A stretch of 64,000 bases of DNA from Hedera helix (GCA_947179155.2 OX359282.1:2185001-2249000), one strand, 5' to 3'. Positions 34,849 to 47,773 are shown, counted from the stretch's first letter. Notes: generated by a model not told the origin, from the letters alone. A program made the numbers and translations.

Positions 34849-37800
34849 TATAGTAAATTATTATCCATGTCGCTCATTGTTAGAACAAGGTTGGTGGGCT
34901 TGTTCATTATTAGTTTCTGTTGTTAATCTTTATATGTATCTGCAGTCAAGGAAAGTGATAAAAAAAAAAAAAAAAAAAAAACTGAGATAGCTGAAATATT
35001 TTATTAGCTCATCATGCACTTAGTTACTTGAATTTGTTTGGCAGAACATGCACAAGCTCGATCCTAAAAAACTCCCGTTCCTTTCTTACTTAATGTGCTT
35101 GTTATTCCTTCATATTTTACCCGACTAGTGCATTCAGATTCTTAAAAATACCGTTTTTATTTTGTCTTATATCATAGACTTTTATTTTGATCACAATTTA
35201 ATTTTGTCACGTCACATAAATATTTAAAAATCACATGGACAATGATGAATAGTATATAAGCCTATTATGAAAAAGCATCAGCAGGCAGACTTTTGTTTTC
35301 TAATAAGACAGGTGGCATGATTTATGATAGTCTTTTCACTGAAGGGACAATAAGACAAAATCAACTAGAAAGGATGCAAATTCTCCCCCATAAACTATGA
35401 AGTTAGTTTTTATTTTGGGTACACATTTATATTGTGTTTGTAAATTTTTATTTCAGGGGAGGGGAGGGGAGGGGAAAATAATTAAAATCCCTTCAAATAG
35501 CATGTTTGTGAGTTTTTTTAGGGAATGAGGGAAGGGATTTAGAGGTAAAATTGATTTAATTTTTGGCTAAAAATTTTTCACTCAAAAGTGGGAGGATTTG
35601 GAAGGATGGGAAAGTGAGATATTTTACATTACCAAAAACAACCTTGTAAAATAAATAATATGACAATTTTACCCCTCACTAGCATAACTCTCAATTATTA
35701 TAAACACATTATATAAGGGAAATTCGTCAATTACAAGGGAATTATACTCTGCCCTAGTTAATGCACCAATGCCAATCCTTAATTACATAACCAATGCCAA
35801 TCAGTAATAAATTAATTATAAACACAGTATATAAACACAACATATTTCTCTTATACACACAATATATAAACACAATATATATTGTGTATCCTAGATTTAT
35901 ATAATAATATATAAACACAGTACATATTGTTTTTTATATTATTTATATAAATACAATACATATTATTTATAAATGCATTATTATATTAATTATATAAATA
36001 ATAAATAAATGTAGTATATTATTCAGATGTAATTAAGCAAGATCTAGACTTTATTTATTTATGTACTATTCTTCTTTGTTTTGTTTGTAATTTTTTTCAG
36101 GAAATAATTACTATTTTTTTTTCTATTTTGCTAAAAAAAAATGCATTCAACGAGAACTTTGTATTTATGTCAGGGAGTTGACTTGCACAAATTAATGAAA
36201 AAATTGGCGAGAAAAACTGAAAATTTTACGTAGTATTTTTGATCGAAAAATCAATTTAATTTAGTTTGTACCATTTGCTAAATGACTCATGTTATGATAT
36301 TTTACATCATAGGTATTCCCGTTCCGTCATCTAACTAATGTCCTTCAAGTAGTATCATGACTTTAAAATACACAAAGCCATTTTACTAAGTCATTCTTCC
36401 ATACATGGCAGTGGTTTTGATGTATGTACATTATTTTTAATACTATTCATTGGATTACCTTTAAGGTAATCTTGACCATTCATTATATATTAAAATATTA
36501 ATAAAATTTGTACTTTTTGATAACCTTGGACTTGTTAAACCAGTCAAGTTACATATTTTGTCAAAAACATATAATACTACTTAAATTTATCTCAAAACAT
36601 ATAATACTACTTAAACAAGTAACCACGTTATTTTAATAGTTGTGGATCAAATTGTGCCACATCCTTTATCAGAAATCAAGACATTAAAGAGACGCGGACC
36701 AAATTGAGCCACATATTATTTTTTTCTTTCTTCCTTTTTCAAAAGTCAATTATTTAAATTTTATAATTTTATATTTTTGAATAAATAAAACTTTTACTTA
36801 GTAATTCGTGTATTTAAAAGAGATAATTTTTCTTATTTCTTAGTAATTTTTATATATGTTTTATATAATGACTCAAAATAATCATATATGATGAATCTAA
36901 CATAGTAATTATTAATTTTATGATTAATAAAATAAAACAAATTTTGTGAATTTAAATATATAATCTTCTAATTAATAAGTCCTGCATTTAGAATATAGAT
37001 AAAAAAAAATCATAGTAAGTTATATATGATAGTTATATTTATTTTTAATTACTAACTATAAATAATTTTATAATATCAATTAAAACATTAAATAAATTTA
37101 TAATTTTGAATATATAAATTTAAGAATTCCTAATTCATAAATTTATATAAATTTATAATTATAATGATGATTCGTTAATTAATTAGGAAATTAAAAGATA
37201 TTAAAACAATCTTAACCCCAAATGTTAACAATATCAAATACGAAACCTTATTCATCACCTAAACATATTCACTCCAAATTAAGTGTACAATTCAAACTAA
37301 AAGATTCAAAACACTTTGTAATCTATTTAAGGCGCATTTAATTATTCGCCTTAGATCATTTATTAACACCCCAAAGCATAAAAATTAAAAGCAAAAGTTA
37401 AGAAATCCTAAAACCCCAATACGATAAATTATTCTTAAGACCTTAGTCCATTGTATCGCTCATATTAATTTGATTTTATAATTATTTTTTTTATACAGAA
37501 ACTAGACTTCAAATACTCCAATTTAACCTTAAGAATCACTCAAATCAAATTAAAAATCATTAAGTTATCCGTTTTAAAATATTAGAAATTGCTACTAAAA
37601 ATTCTGCTACAAAAATTTCAGATCTGCCTTTCCTTAAAATTCATAATAAACAAAATAGTTAGATTTAATGGTACAAATTGGTAATAAATATTCTCAGCTT
37701 ATATAAGTATAACATATCCAAATTTACAACGATCCAAGATTAGGAGATATAACCCATACAATAGACCTTAAATATATAAAAACAGATTTTTAGATTTTAA

Positions 37801-38594
37801 CTTCTACATTCAATCAAATTATATTTATTTATATAAATTCATCTTCTCTTTGTGGTTATCATGATATCTAATCACACGTCTACATTTTGTTTAAAAATAA
37901 TCTCTAATTTAAAACCCGTAGAACTAAACTTAAAATCAAAATATAAAATAATATTTATCTTCCTTGTTCGTCTTTTCTCAACACACAAAAATAAATTATT
38001 TGACTTTCGGATCTTTTAGAGTCCTCAAAATGCCTTAACATCTTCACGGAAATTGTAGCTCGTGAAAAAATATACGAAACATGCTCGAAAATCCCAAATC
38101 ATTCTGGGTTAATACGATTGAGTTACGAATTTTCAAAATTAGAGCTGAAAATAGTGACAGTTTCAATTAACATCTTTTTCTCTCTAAAATAAAGAGAACG
38201 AAAATTGAAGAAATAAGCTTTGGATTCACTCAATTCTGAATTAGATGAATTAATTATGATTTTTCTGAGTAGCTGTAGAATATATAAAGTATCTACTTAG
38301 GAATTCAACTACTCAAGTTTAAATAGGATTGGGGTTATATCTAACACTCTTTAAATAAAGTTTGAATACAATTAAGTTATATCTAACAATCTTTAAATAT
38401 AATGAGAAAACACTATATGACTTACCAAAACCTAATGGACTCCTTAATTTCAATTTATTAATTATCTACAAAAAAATAAAAATAATTAACTTTCCAAAAC
38501 AAATAAATTATTAACTTACCTTTTCAATTCACTTGTGCTTTTAAGAAAATTAAACTAATATTTAATAATTTTTATTAAAAATATGGGTTATTAC
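34849..38594. other. AT-rich spacer, no gene seen
   Basis: Contains a 22-base A run (34960-34981), a G-quadruplex motif (35456-35474), a near-palindrome around GATTACCTTTAAGGTAATC (36455-36473) and a short direct repeat AACATATAATACTACTTAAA (about 36566-36616). The right part (about 37200-38595) may be a solo LTR on the minus strand: its edge at 38595 reads TGTAATAACCCATAT on that strand, the same opening as the LTR at 58674. The other LTR end was not found. Confidence 0.45.
35456..35474 (+). other. Four-tract G-quadruplex motif
   Basis: Four GGGG runs separated by single A residues in an otherwise AT-rich region. This fits the strictest G4 pattern with one-base loops. Confidence 0.9.
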
Positions 38595-38914
38595 ATTGTG
38601 AGCATCATTGAGGTTAGTATCAAACCGAAATCTAGGTTTCTCCTAACAGTGGCAGCACTTGTATGAGAATGAAAGAGAACTAGATTGCTACTATTACAGT
38701 CAAAATCTGAGTAACTGGCTCCTAGAGAGAGAAAAACAAGTACCTTGACATTCACCAAGAACAGATCTTTTGCAGATCAGCACACATTTTTCTTCATCTT
38801 CAAATTGGCTTTTTCCTTGGTTTTATATTTTCAGGCTTTGTTTTTTGTCTTGTTTCATTTTGGTCACTCATTTTTTTATATTCTTGGGGTCAAAAACATC
38901 ACCATACATTATTA

Positions 38915-39356
38915 CTCGCTCCGTCCCTCTTTATATGTCTATGTTATATACTCTTGGTGAATATAGCAGCATCCTATTAGGTAATACTATCCCTGTTTTA
39001 AATTATAAGATTATTATTGACTTTTGAAATTGAGATGATATATAAAAAATTATGAAATAATAAAATCTTATAATGAGCAGTAATTTTTAGATAGTTTATA
39101 ATTTTTATCTTTTGTTTGACTAAAATTAATGAAAGACATGTCAATTTTGAGTTAAAAAATGTATTAATTATCATTTCCTAAAAATATTAATTATCATTTC
39201 CTAAACAGCTCTTTTTTCCCTTCATGTATATTTTCTTGATAAAAAACTCTTTTTCCCCTTTATAAATTTTGGTTTCTTTTTATGTGAGGCTTATTTTCTC
39301 ATATAAATTTATTATTTATTAGCTCTCCGTTATTGTGAATCTGTCTTGATTAGGAG
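38915..39356. mobile_element. Possible second Stowaway-like MITE or nested pair
   Basis: TA then CTCGCTCCGTCCCTC at 38913 and GGAG then TA at 39353-39358 look like Stowaway ends, with a second start-like motif (TACTATCCCTG) near 38983. A direct repeat TATTAATTATCATTTCCTAA lies inside (39162-39182 and 39185-39205). Boundaries uncertain. Confidence 0.3.
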
Positions 39357-39949
39357 TATGGCTAATAATGGTGTTGAGTAAGACAAATTCATTTTGTGTT
39401 AGATCATAGATATTACATTGAAAAAATCAACATTAGCATGATCAATTTAATTAGTCAAAATTCTTAACAATAACATTATCTTATTTATTAGTCGTATGAA
39501 ACGCGTGTTTACTCTTTTAACCGTTTAGTTCACTAATTTAAATTTTAAACAAAAAGGTAGTTCATTAATTTAAATTTTTAAACAAAAAGGCGACGAATTT
39601 TATTTATTTTAATTCGTTTATTACAACAAGGTATATTTAACAAAAATAAGGTTTTTGAAAGAAAATTGATTAAGAAATTCTCCCCAGGAGATGGTTCATT
39701 AGGTTGTTGCTTTATCAACTGACAGGTTGTTGTTTAATTATGAAAGGACATAACCTTATCTCACTATATATATTCACAAGATAATGTGACATAAATTTGC
39801 TGACCCATTTTTTATTCATAACGTTCTTCAACTTTAGGTGGTACGCATCATTTTAACGTATCAGAAAGATAGACTGGTGGGCTTGCTGCTTGATGTGGTG
39901 GGACTGGCGACTGGGAACATTTTACCGTATTTTAAAAAGGCTGATGGTG

Positions 39950-40215
39950 CTAAAGCCTGGCGGCTCGCCTGCGAAGGCATAAATTATTTTAGGAAATTTA
40001 TATTTTCGCAGGCTTTTTTGTTATTTCCACAGGGTTTACCTATAGCGATAGTTTTAAAACCGTCTATAAATCAATGGCGACCCTTTTCATATGTAAAGTG
40101 TCGCTATAGATCTATAACGACGATTTTAACTTATAAAGTGTAGTCATAGGTATATAGCGGCGGTTTTAAAACCGTCGCTAAAATAACAAAAAACCCTATG
40201 GAAATAGCAGTTCCC
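39950..40215. mobile_element. CACTA-like inverted-repeat remnant, copy B
   Basis: Counterpart of 20661-20935. The central palindrome (40154-40179) has one mismatch here (GCGGCGG facing CCGTCGC), and a block of about 20 bp containing GGGGTCCACC is missing. Confidence 0.5.
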
Positions 40216-40796
40216 ATTATTTTATGCTCCATCCATCCTATAAAATTTATTAATTTATAATATGTTTAAGTTTAATATTAGTGGCGTGTTAAAATTATTT
40301 TGTTGTTATAACACCCCAATCTTGTATCGTAATATGTGAATTTTTGTTGTCTATACATAGAATTAAATTACTAACAATAGAATTTTCAATTACAACCTTT
40401 GGATGATTTTTTGCTGGACTAAAATAATCTAAGAAAATATTATTGAGAAAGTGTATTAGGTCTTGAGATGCTATATTTTGTTTTAGACCCGAAATTTGAC
40501 CCAAGTATTTATACATTGTATTAGAGTCGACCCTCAAAAGCTTGGGCCAAGTTATCTTATCGGGTTGCTAGTATTATCCAACAATGACTAGTGTGTAATT
40601 CTGATGATGATGTCAAAAATTTAAGTGGCGAGTTTGTAATAACTTAGTCCCACATCTAAATATGTGCAAATAATTTGTTTATATATGAGACATTGAATTA
40701 CTAACAATAAGATATTTAAGGAAAATGTATTAGGCCTTGGTACGTTATGATTTGATTCGGACTCAGGAGATGACAAGCAAAACTTGTGTTGAAATC

Positions 40797-40829
40797 AAGC
40801 ATACCTTTCTCGGTTTGACAAAAGATCAA
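40797..40829 (+). pseudogene. U2 snRNA 5'-end fragment, copy B
   Basis: Same truncated U2 start as at 21507-21539 with one extra substitution (GACAAAAGATCAA). The USE-like motif upstream is kept at 40646-40656. Confidence 0.55.
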
Positions 40830-40911
40830 ACAAATTATTTATGTTTATATTTTGCAAGGCCAGCTCTCTCAAAAGTTGCCAATGCCATCCCACTTTTGTA
40901 TTAACTTGAGA

Positions 40912-41103
40912 TCATTCTCGACGGACATGTCCGTTGCCTCAAGTGTTGTCGCCCCGTGATTCCGTCAACCGCCGTCGTTATTGAATTAAAGCCGACAGAC
41001 TCATTAGTGATGGACAGGTGATGGACTGTCCGTCACCTATTATTAAAAATGTCATAGGCGATGGACAGTTCGTTGCCAATTACATATAGTCCGTCGAGAA
41101 TGA
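40912..41103. mobile_element. Small terminal-inverted-repeat (MITE-like) element, copy B
   Basis: TCATTCTCGACGGAC at 40912-40926 is inverse to 41089-41103. Same size as in copy A, so it was in place before the duplication. Confidence 0.6.
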
Positions 41104-41370
41104 CTATTTTTCTTAAAAAGTATATTTTTCAAAATTATTAAAATCCCCCTTGTTTTTTTTAATAAACCAATACTACCAATTTAACAAATAAACCACTAAA
41201 TATTAGCATCTAATATACAATATCACACCACCAATAAACAAACTCAATCTCATAAATTTATATATAAAAATAATATGAAAACAATACTAATATTCAAAAT
41301 TTACATGTTTAAATACATAAATATAAAGTCTTTTTATATGTCATGATTATTCTCTCATTAGACAATTTGT

Positions 41371-42736
41371 GATGTAAGCTCTGGACAAACCCATGCGAGT
41401 CTATCAAGGGTGATGGAACTGTTTTCAACGAGTGTTGAGCCCCTGCACAACATAACAAAATTGTTAGGAAATTTGTTCACAGTATAGATACATGTTAAGG
41501 TTACACAAAAGGTACATGCATACTGAAGAGAAAAGAATGGTCAACACAAGGATAACATGAGGATCAAGCAATCACCTAAGCATGTTGAAGTATTGGAACT
41601 AAGGATGATATCACTGTCATTACTATAGGAGAAATTTCTTGACGAACCTGAAATAGGAAGTTCAAAACATGGTGAAAACACTTCAATCTGCGAAGTAGTA
41701 ACCATTATCGGATTTTAGCAGGGGGAAGAAGTGAACTGATAATGAGCATGCATTCACTCCTACATAACTTGGAATCAATGTAACTTCATAGGAGTTAGCA
41801 ATCAATACTCAATCAGGAATGATCATCTTAAATGATTATCTTAGCATGAAAAAACTTACTTGCTTGAATAGAACCTCATACGTTTTTGTGGCACAACGCC
41901 AAATACAAATAGGCTATAGATTACAAATCTGTAATTTAGTATTGGAAACATCAGTTACCCATACATAAAACAAAGAATTTGAAATCCACAAATATTCTAC
42001 ATAATGTTAGAATGAACAGAAAATACAAGAGTGCATGCCACATAATTTTTTTGGCAAATTCAAATGCATTTGCATCAAAACATAACTGCATGTATGGGTC
42101 ATGCACTGGCATGCCTATTCATTTTAAAACGGATATCCAAGTACATAAAGCACACCTTCCACACAGTATATTGACATGGTATCTGAATTATATCAGAATT
42201 TGCCAACTTTTAGCTATTGCAAAATTATAGAACAACTGATACGTTTCTCCAAAAATTTTCACCAAACTCATAATAATGTCATACGACAGAGGCTACAGAT
42301 GGAAGCAAAGATAAGTAAAGACTATATGCAGTTCAACTAAAGAAATGGACCTGGAATTCTTTTTAGAGTCTTGTTAAATGGGATCATTTTTATTATTGCA
42401 AACATATGTAAAAGCCAAAATTTTCTATGCTACTTTGGTTACAGCTATATAGAAAAAGAATGCATTCAAAGCTATATTATGAAGAATGGTGATAATACGA
42501 CTTAAAGAGGCGAATCCACCTTGATTGCTAATTCTCCAATTGCCCTACACGCATTATTAGCCATTGAGACATTTTCCTTCAGCTTCGGAGTGTTCTGCAG
42601 AAACATATACCTTGACTAAATGGTAATACTACTGCAAAATAATCGAAAAGATCCAGATCCAAAGTCCACTTACCAGTTGCTTAGCACCAACATCAAGAAA
42701 TTTAGGCAACCGAGGGTACAAATGAATGGGACAAAC
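41371..42736 (-). pseudogene. Transportin-1 (karyopherin beta-2) pseudogene fragment, copy B
   Basis: Same four exon-like blocks as copy A: 42674-42736 (VCPIHLYPRLPKFLDVGAKQL), 42520-42594 (NTPKLKENVSMANNACRAIG then ELAIK), 41576-41647 (starting VRQEISPIVMT) and 41371-41442. The third block ends in a stop codon (TAG for the Glu codon GAG of copy A) just before its donor. The fourth has Gly-to-Asp in TLGRLAW and the same deletion after GLN. The third block keeps Glu where A has Asp. Lesions shared with A (the Arg, the GLN deletion, the bad donor after ELAIK) show that the gene was already dead before the duplication. Confidence 0.8.
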
Positions 42737-43165
42737 ATAATCAATCACCAAAATATCAAAGTAGTACAGGACAAACTGAGTTATGTTCAAGAATTTGGAC
42801 CTAAAAAAACTCACGGTATGTGCATATGAACACACAGAGACACAATTAATTCACAGTGGGTGTGCGTATACTTTATGTGTGTGATAACGTGTGTGTGTGT
42901 GTGTGTGTGTGTGAGTGTAGCAGTGGGTGGGTGTATGTGTGTGAGTATAGCAGTGGGTGTGGGAGTAACTTACCAAACAACCAAATCAAACCCAAATCAA
43001 GCCTCCTCCGTTTGCCTCCTCACGCCCAAATCCTCCATTCCTCTCCTCGTTGTATGTGTATATGTTTGCAGTAGAGAGGAAGAGGGAAAGGAAGTGAGAG
43101 AGGGAATCATCGCCGGTGAAGAAGGAAAAGGGAATAGCCGGTAAAGAAGGAAGAGGGAATAGCCG
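42737..43165. other. Non-coding; longer (TG)n microsatellite, copy B
   Basis: Counterpart of 23427-23822. The TG tract is expanded and split (42889-42952) and a GTGAGTGTAGCAGTGGGTG unit is duplicated. Confidence 0.5.
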
Positions 43166-43754
43166 GTGAGCACAAAGCGAACTATTCTTTATTATTCTTA
43201 AGGTGAAAGGTAAAATAGTACTCTCATTTCACAAAACGAGTCTAGTTAGCCATTTTTTTGTTGTTTCACATAAAGTCCTTTAGTATAAAATATCACAATG
43301 TACTCAAGTTTGATTTCATATATTTTTATCATGCCTTTAATACTAAACTAACAAGTACTACTAACTACTTAACATCTTTAAAGGTAAAATATTAAACAAT
43401 ATCTTTAACATTTTCTGAGGTTGCGAATGCGACCATTTTTGTGAAACCGATGTAGTATATATAACCTTACATGTATGAAGAAGTATCAATTGTTAAATAA
43501 TCTGGCAATTTATTTAGATGCACTACTGCAGGATTATTGTTCACCTGTATTGTTCTATTATTTCCCAATATGACAGGATTATAATAATGAGAGTAGAGTT
43601 GTGGAAGTAGAGACTAGAAAGAAGGAGCAAGAAGATTAGAGTGCAATATATAAGTGTATTACAGTTGAAACTGAAAGGCCTTGATGTAACCAATCCCATA
43701 CACCACTACAGGTCAAAATTCTTTTAAGCTATCTCTTCTATCAAAATCTCTAAC
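43166..43754. repeat. Duplicated U2 5'-flank without U2, copy B, left part
   Basis: Counterpart of 23823-24408, split here by the copia insertion; it resumes at 51725-51871. Ends with the CTAAC target duplication (43750-43754). Confidence 0.75.
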
Positions 43755-44331
43755 TGTAATAATATAGAGCATACATGCAGCGGAAATGAATCGAAAAAAT
43801 AATTACATCTTTCCGATTACCTTTGATGCATATGCCCACAACAACGAACGGCTAGAATCTCGTGCACAACGAACAATATTCTCAGCGATAATTTAGACTA
43901 CAAATGAGTGCTAAATTATCTTCCACAATTCAAGAAGCTACAAACTTTCAAGCTTCACAAATGACCTACAATGGCTTATATAAAACTCTCTCTATTTTGC
44001 TCTCAAGTTGCTTTTGTTTCTTGGTATATAAAATGATCAGCATTGCTCTCATTTTATAGTACTCTAAGAATATGTAACTTACATATATTAAACAAGAAAT
44101 AAATCATTTGTGACTCCCAAATAAATTACAAAGTAATTCCTATGTTTAATATATATATTACTCCCAAGCTGTAACATATGTAACTCCCATGTAACATATG
44201 TAACTTATGTCCAGCAAAAATAAGAGAGAGATACATACACATGTTCATTGTATCTAGACAATGAAACATGTGGCTATACCCACCGGGTCGTCCGCTCCAT
44301 GGGCGCTCCGGTTAAGGTCCATAAACCAACA
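43755..44331 (-). repeat. Second copia, 3' LTR
   Basis: On the minus strand it begins TGTTGGTTTATGG after the purine tract and ends TATTATTACA, so it has TG...CA ends. Same length as the 5' LTR (577 bp). Confidence 0.95.
44051..44059 (-). promoter_or_regulatory. TATA box in 3' LTR of second copia
   Basis: Minus strand CTATAAAAT; the identical copy in the 5' LTR (51444-51452) is the one positioned to drive the element. From this LTR it could drive read-out into the left flank. Confidence 0.5.
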
Positions 44332-45798
44332 TCTCCCACTCGCCCATGGCGAGGAAGACGTTGTTATCATATAAGTCAGTAAAGTCCAAATGTGTAAGTC
44401 GAAAATTTGTTTAGCCACCGAATCGTGCGACCGCTGAGTTTACCTGCAACGCGGGAGCTCTAAATTAAACCCGTTAGGACCAAAATAGAGACATCAACCC
44501 TTTTAACAAAATATGCAATGTGGGAGCCATCATGCTAAACTGGTTAAGTTTTGCATTGAAGCTACAACCTCTCAAACTCAGAGTACCCCAGATTAACTTT
44601 AATTTTCACCTTGTTAAGTATCTCTGATCCCTCAGAGAACCGTACTTAACCCCTTTAGGCCTTTTATGTTTTGCATCTCACTTATTACTATATCGTTTCC
44701 AAAAACGTTATAGTTATCGACAATAAGTGCATAGCAGGGTGAAATTAAGTTATCTTCCCTTTGCCCTAATGTTACTCAAATATGAATCAACTGCTTTCCC
44801 AGAATCACCCCAGATAGTCTCATAGTCCAAATTTTAGGAAATGAAACCAAAGTAGCAACATTAATTCATCTCTTTATAACATAGTCAAAGATCACAAAGA
44901 GTATTTAATAAAAGAATCAAGGAATGCCTTATCCTTTATAAAAAAAGAACAACACACAGTGAGAAAATAGGGATCATTTTTCTCACCTCCTTTATTTTGT
45001 CGCTAAAACACATGTTATATTCTCACAACCTACTAATTAAATAGTCTTGTTGTGTGAACTCAAATCTAGTCACTCCCTGACTGTCTAACTTAAAACCTTC
45101 AAATTGCTCGCTTTTTGAAGCGCCAATTTTGAAAATTTTTTACGTTCGCTTAACATGTCACGATAGACAATCTTACAACTGTGAGTATATGTCATTCAGT
45201 CATACCGTGCGGATCTTAGTTCAGTCACTCCTCGAGTGCCTAACTCGAATTCTTGAATTGCTCGCTTCTTTAAGCGCCAACTCTGATATTTCGCATCCGA
45301 TTAATTACTAGGTTAATATGGATAGTGGGACTTACCATATTCGGTCAAATATACTTGACCTCATCTTGGTTCTAACCAAGGCGATATATTAACATATCAT
45401 TTTTCTCACTACTAAGCGCCGATTGACCACAATCCGAAGCGTCAATAGCTCGCTATCCAAAGTGAAAATAAATGAAATATCTCATCTTTGCTCGCTTTTC
45501 AGCGCCAATTGATTGTTTACTTTAAACATCAATTGCTCGCTATCTAAAGCGCCAAAGGCGATTGCTCGTGTGTGAGAGCCAATCAACCTGTTAGACATAT
45601 AATTATTAAAATACATATATAATATGTAGTTATAGTTAATAAATGTGTGAACTCAATTTATCATATACCAATAAAGACAATGTGGGAAATAGAAAGTCTT
45701 TTGCATTAAATGATAAATAACTCCAATATTATATCCAATGATATTAATTTCTAATATAAGCCAAATAATAAGTGATACACTGAAACGACATAAGTACA
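44332..45798 (-). other. Second copia: polypurine tract and long 3' non-coding region with hairpin repeats
   Basis: The purine tract is the minus strand of 44332-44345 (GAGTGGGAGA next to the LTR). The remaining 1.45 kb has no frame. From 45106 to 45582 it carries six copies of a hairpin motif, GCTCGCTT-N-AAGCGCCAA: 45106-45126, 45260-45280, 45448-45467, 45490-45508, 45535-45555 and a degenerate one at 45564-45582. The first two are part of a larger repeat that includes AGTCACTCC and CTAACT. Confidence 0.8.
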
Positions 45799-47763
45799 TC
45801 AAACCCTACGAAGTCCTAAAGAACGAACATGTCTTTGAAATGCATCTCTAGGAATCGGCTTCGTTAGGGGATCAGCAATCATCTGATCGGTAGGTAAGTA
45901 CTTTAGTACCACTTCATTATTTGCTACGTTCTCTCGAATAAAGCATGTCCTCAAATCAATATGCTTTGTCCTGCCGTGATACTTGGGATCCTTAATAAAA
46001 TCAAGTGCCGATGTGCTATCACAGAAAACTGTCACAGGATCCGAAGCACGATGTACAAGATTAAGATCCTCAAAGAATCTCTTTAGCCATAAAGATTCTT
46101 GGACGGCAGATGTACATGCTACAAACTCTGACTCCATCGTGGATAAAGTCACACAAGTTTGTTTCTTGCTTAGCCAGGTGATGGCACCTCCATTTAGCAA
46201 GAATGCATATCCTGAGGTAGATCTTTGGTTCCCACGATCGCCTCCATAACTAGCATCGGAGTATCCAACTAAGTGAAGATCAGGTCCTCCATAGCATAAC
46301 ATGTAATCTAATGTGCCTCTCAAGTATCGCAAGATCCTCTTAATTGCTCTCCAATGTGCACATCCAGGGTTTAACTGGTATCGACCAAGAACATGAACTG
46401 CAAATGCAATGTCTGGTCGTGTACACTGAACTGCATACATCAATTTTCCAATAGCTGTAGCGTATGGAACACGGGACATCTTTTCAATTTCCTCGGGAGA
46501 GGTAGGACAATGCTCAGGGCCAATAACATCACCTTTTGCAATAGGAGTGTCTATAGGTTTGCAGTTGTTCATCTGGAATAATTCAAGAACCTTCTTAAGG
46601 TAAGTCTCTTGGGACAAACCAAGAAGCTTTCTTGATCGATCTCTAAAGATCTTTACTCCAAGAACATAAGCTGCTTCTCCCATGTCCTTCATTTCAAAAT
46701 TAGAGGACAACCACCTTTTAGTGGCGACAATCATCTCCTTATTATTCCCAGCAAGTAGAATGTCATCAACATACATTGAAAGGATAAGAAACTTTCCATT
46801 GGACCTTTTGAGATACACGCAATGGTCCTCTTCGATCATCGTAAACCCATCATCAATGACTGCTCGATGAAACCGAAGATACCATTGTCTAGATGATTGT
46901 TTCAAGCCATAAATGGAACATTTGAGCTTGCAAACTTTGCGCTCAAAACCTTTTTCAATATAACCTTCTGGTTGTTCCATGTATATCTCTTCGGCAAGTT
47001 CTCCATTGAGAAACGCCGTCTTTACGTCCATTTGGTATAGTTCTAGATCCAAATGTGCGACAATAGCTAATAAGAGACGGATCGAGGCAAATCTCACAAC
47101 AGGTGAGAAAGTTTCCTCATAATCAATCCCTTCTTGCTGTGTGTAACCCTTGGCTACTAAGCGAGCTTTATGTCTTTCAATGGAACCATCAGCCTTGCAT
47201 TTAACTTTGAGAACCCATTTGTTCCCAACAGCTTTTCGCCCAGTTGGAAGATCAACCAAGTCCCATACTTGATTAGTCCTCATAGATTCCGTTTCTTCAT
47301 CCATTGCAACTTTCCACTTTTCACTTAATGCAGATGATATAGCTTCTTGATAAGATCGAGGTTCATCATGATCTTGCGTATTAGCCATAAAAGCATTCCC
47401 CTCAATCTCAAAATGACGACGTGGAATATTGCCTCTTTGACTTCTTCGCATTTGAAGAACAGGTGACTCTTCATTTGACGGAAGAGTACTTGAAAGTATG
47501 TCACTTCCACTATTTATAGGAGCCAAAGGAATAGGTTCCTCAGTCTCAACCATCTGATTAGGTGCGCCATTTTCTTCCTCCATCTCATAAAAGTCTTTAT
47601 CCTTGCTAACATCACCTCTGCTCGGAAAATCCATTTCTAGAAATTCAGCATCTCGTGATTCAATTTCAGATATAGTCCCATCAGGCTGCTCTCCAATGAA
47701 CACATAGCCTTTGGAGTGTTCAGAGTACCTTATAAAGATACACTTCTTACCCCTTGGGCCCAA
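45799..47763 (-). CDS. Second copia pol, RT-RNase H half (frame-broken from gag-int)
   Basis: Continuation of the polyprotein in another frame: integrase tail, then reverse transcriptase with YVDD at residues 331-334 of this frame (core begins near KARLVAKGYTQQEGIDYEET), and RNase H with D503 and E544/E546. There is no ATG at its start, so it can only be made if the break at about 47807-47811 is bypassed. Sequence after the break is free of stops up to the normal end, which suggests a recent or sequencing-related lesion. The reverse transcriptase and RNase H motifs look intact. Confidence 0.9.
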   Translation of the reverse strand: MGPRGKKCIFIRYSEHSKGYVFIGEQPDGTISEIESRDAEFLEMDFPSRGDVSKDKDFYEMEEENGAPNQMVETEEPIPLAPINSGSDILSSTLPSNEESPVLQMRRSQRGNIPRRHFEIEGNAFMANTQDHDEPRSYQEAISSALSEKWKVAMDEETESMRTNQVWDLVDLPTGRKAVGNKWVLKVKCKADGSIERHKARLVAKGYTQQEGIDYEETFSPVVRFASIRLLLAIVAHLDLELYQMDVKTAFLNGELAEEIYMEQPEGYIEKGFERKVCKLKCSIYGLKQSSRQWYLRFHRAVIDDGFTMIEEDHCVYLKRSNGKFLILSMYVDDILLAGNNKEMIVATKRWLSSNFEMKDMGEAAYVLGVKIFRDRSRKLLGLSQETYLKKVLELFQMNNCKPIDTPIAKGDVIGPEHCPTSPEEIEKMSRVPYATAIGKLMYAVQCTRPDIAFAVHVLGRYQLNPGCAHWRAIKRILRYLRGTLDYMLCYGGPDLHLVGYSDASYGGDRGNQRSTSGYAFLLNGGAITWLSKKQTCVTLSTMESEFVACTSAVQESLWLKRFFEDLNLVHRASDPVTVFCDSTSALDFIKDPKYHGRTKHIDLRTCFIRENVANNEVVLKYLPTDQMIADPLTKPIPRDAFQRHVRSLGLRRV

Positions 47764-47773
47764 CTTCCCATAC

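Noticed and set aside
34960..34981. Poly(A) run as the tail of a SINE or processed pseudogene
   Set aside because: No Pol III boxes, no coding similarity and no target duplication could be found around it.
45106..45582. CRISPR-like short repeats
   Set aside because: Spacing is irregular, repeats are imperfect hairpins in a plant retrotransposon, and there are no cas genes.
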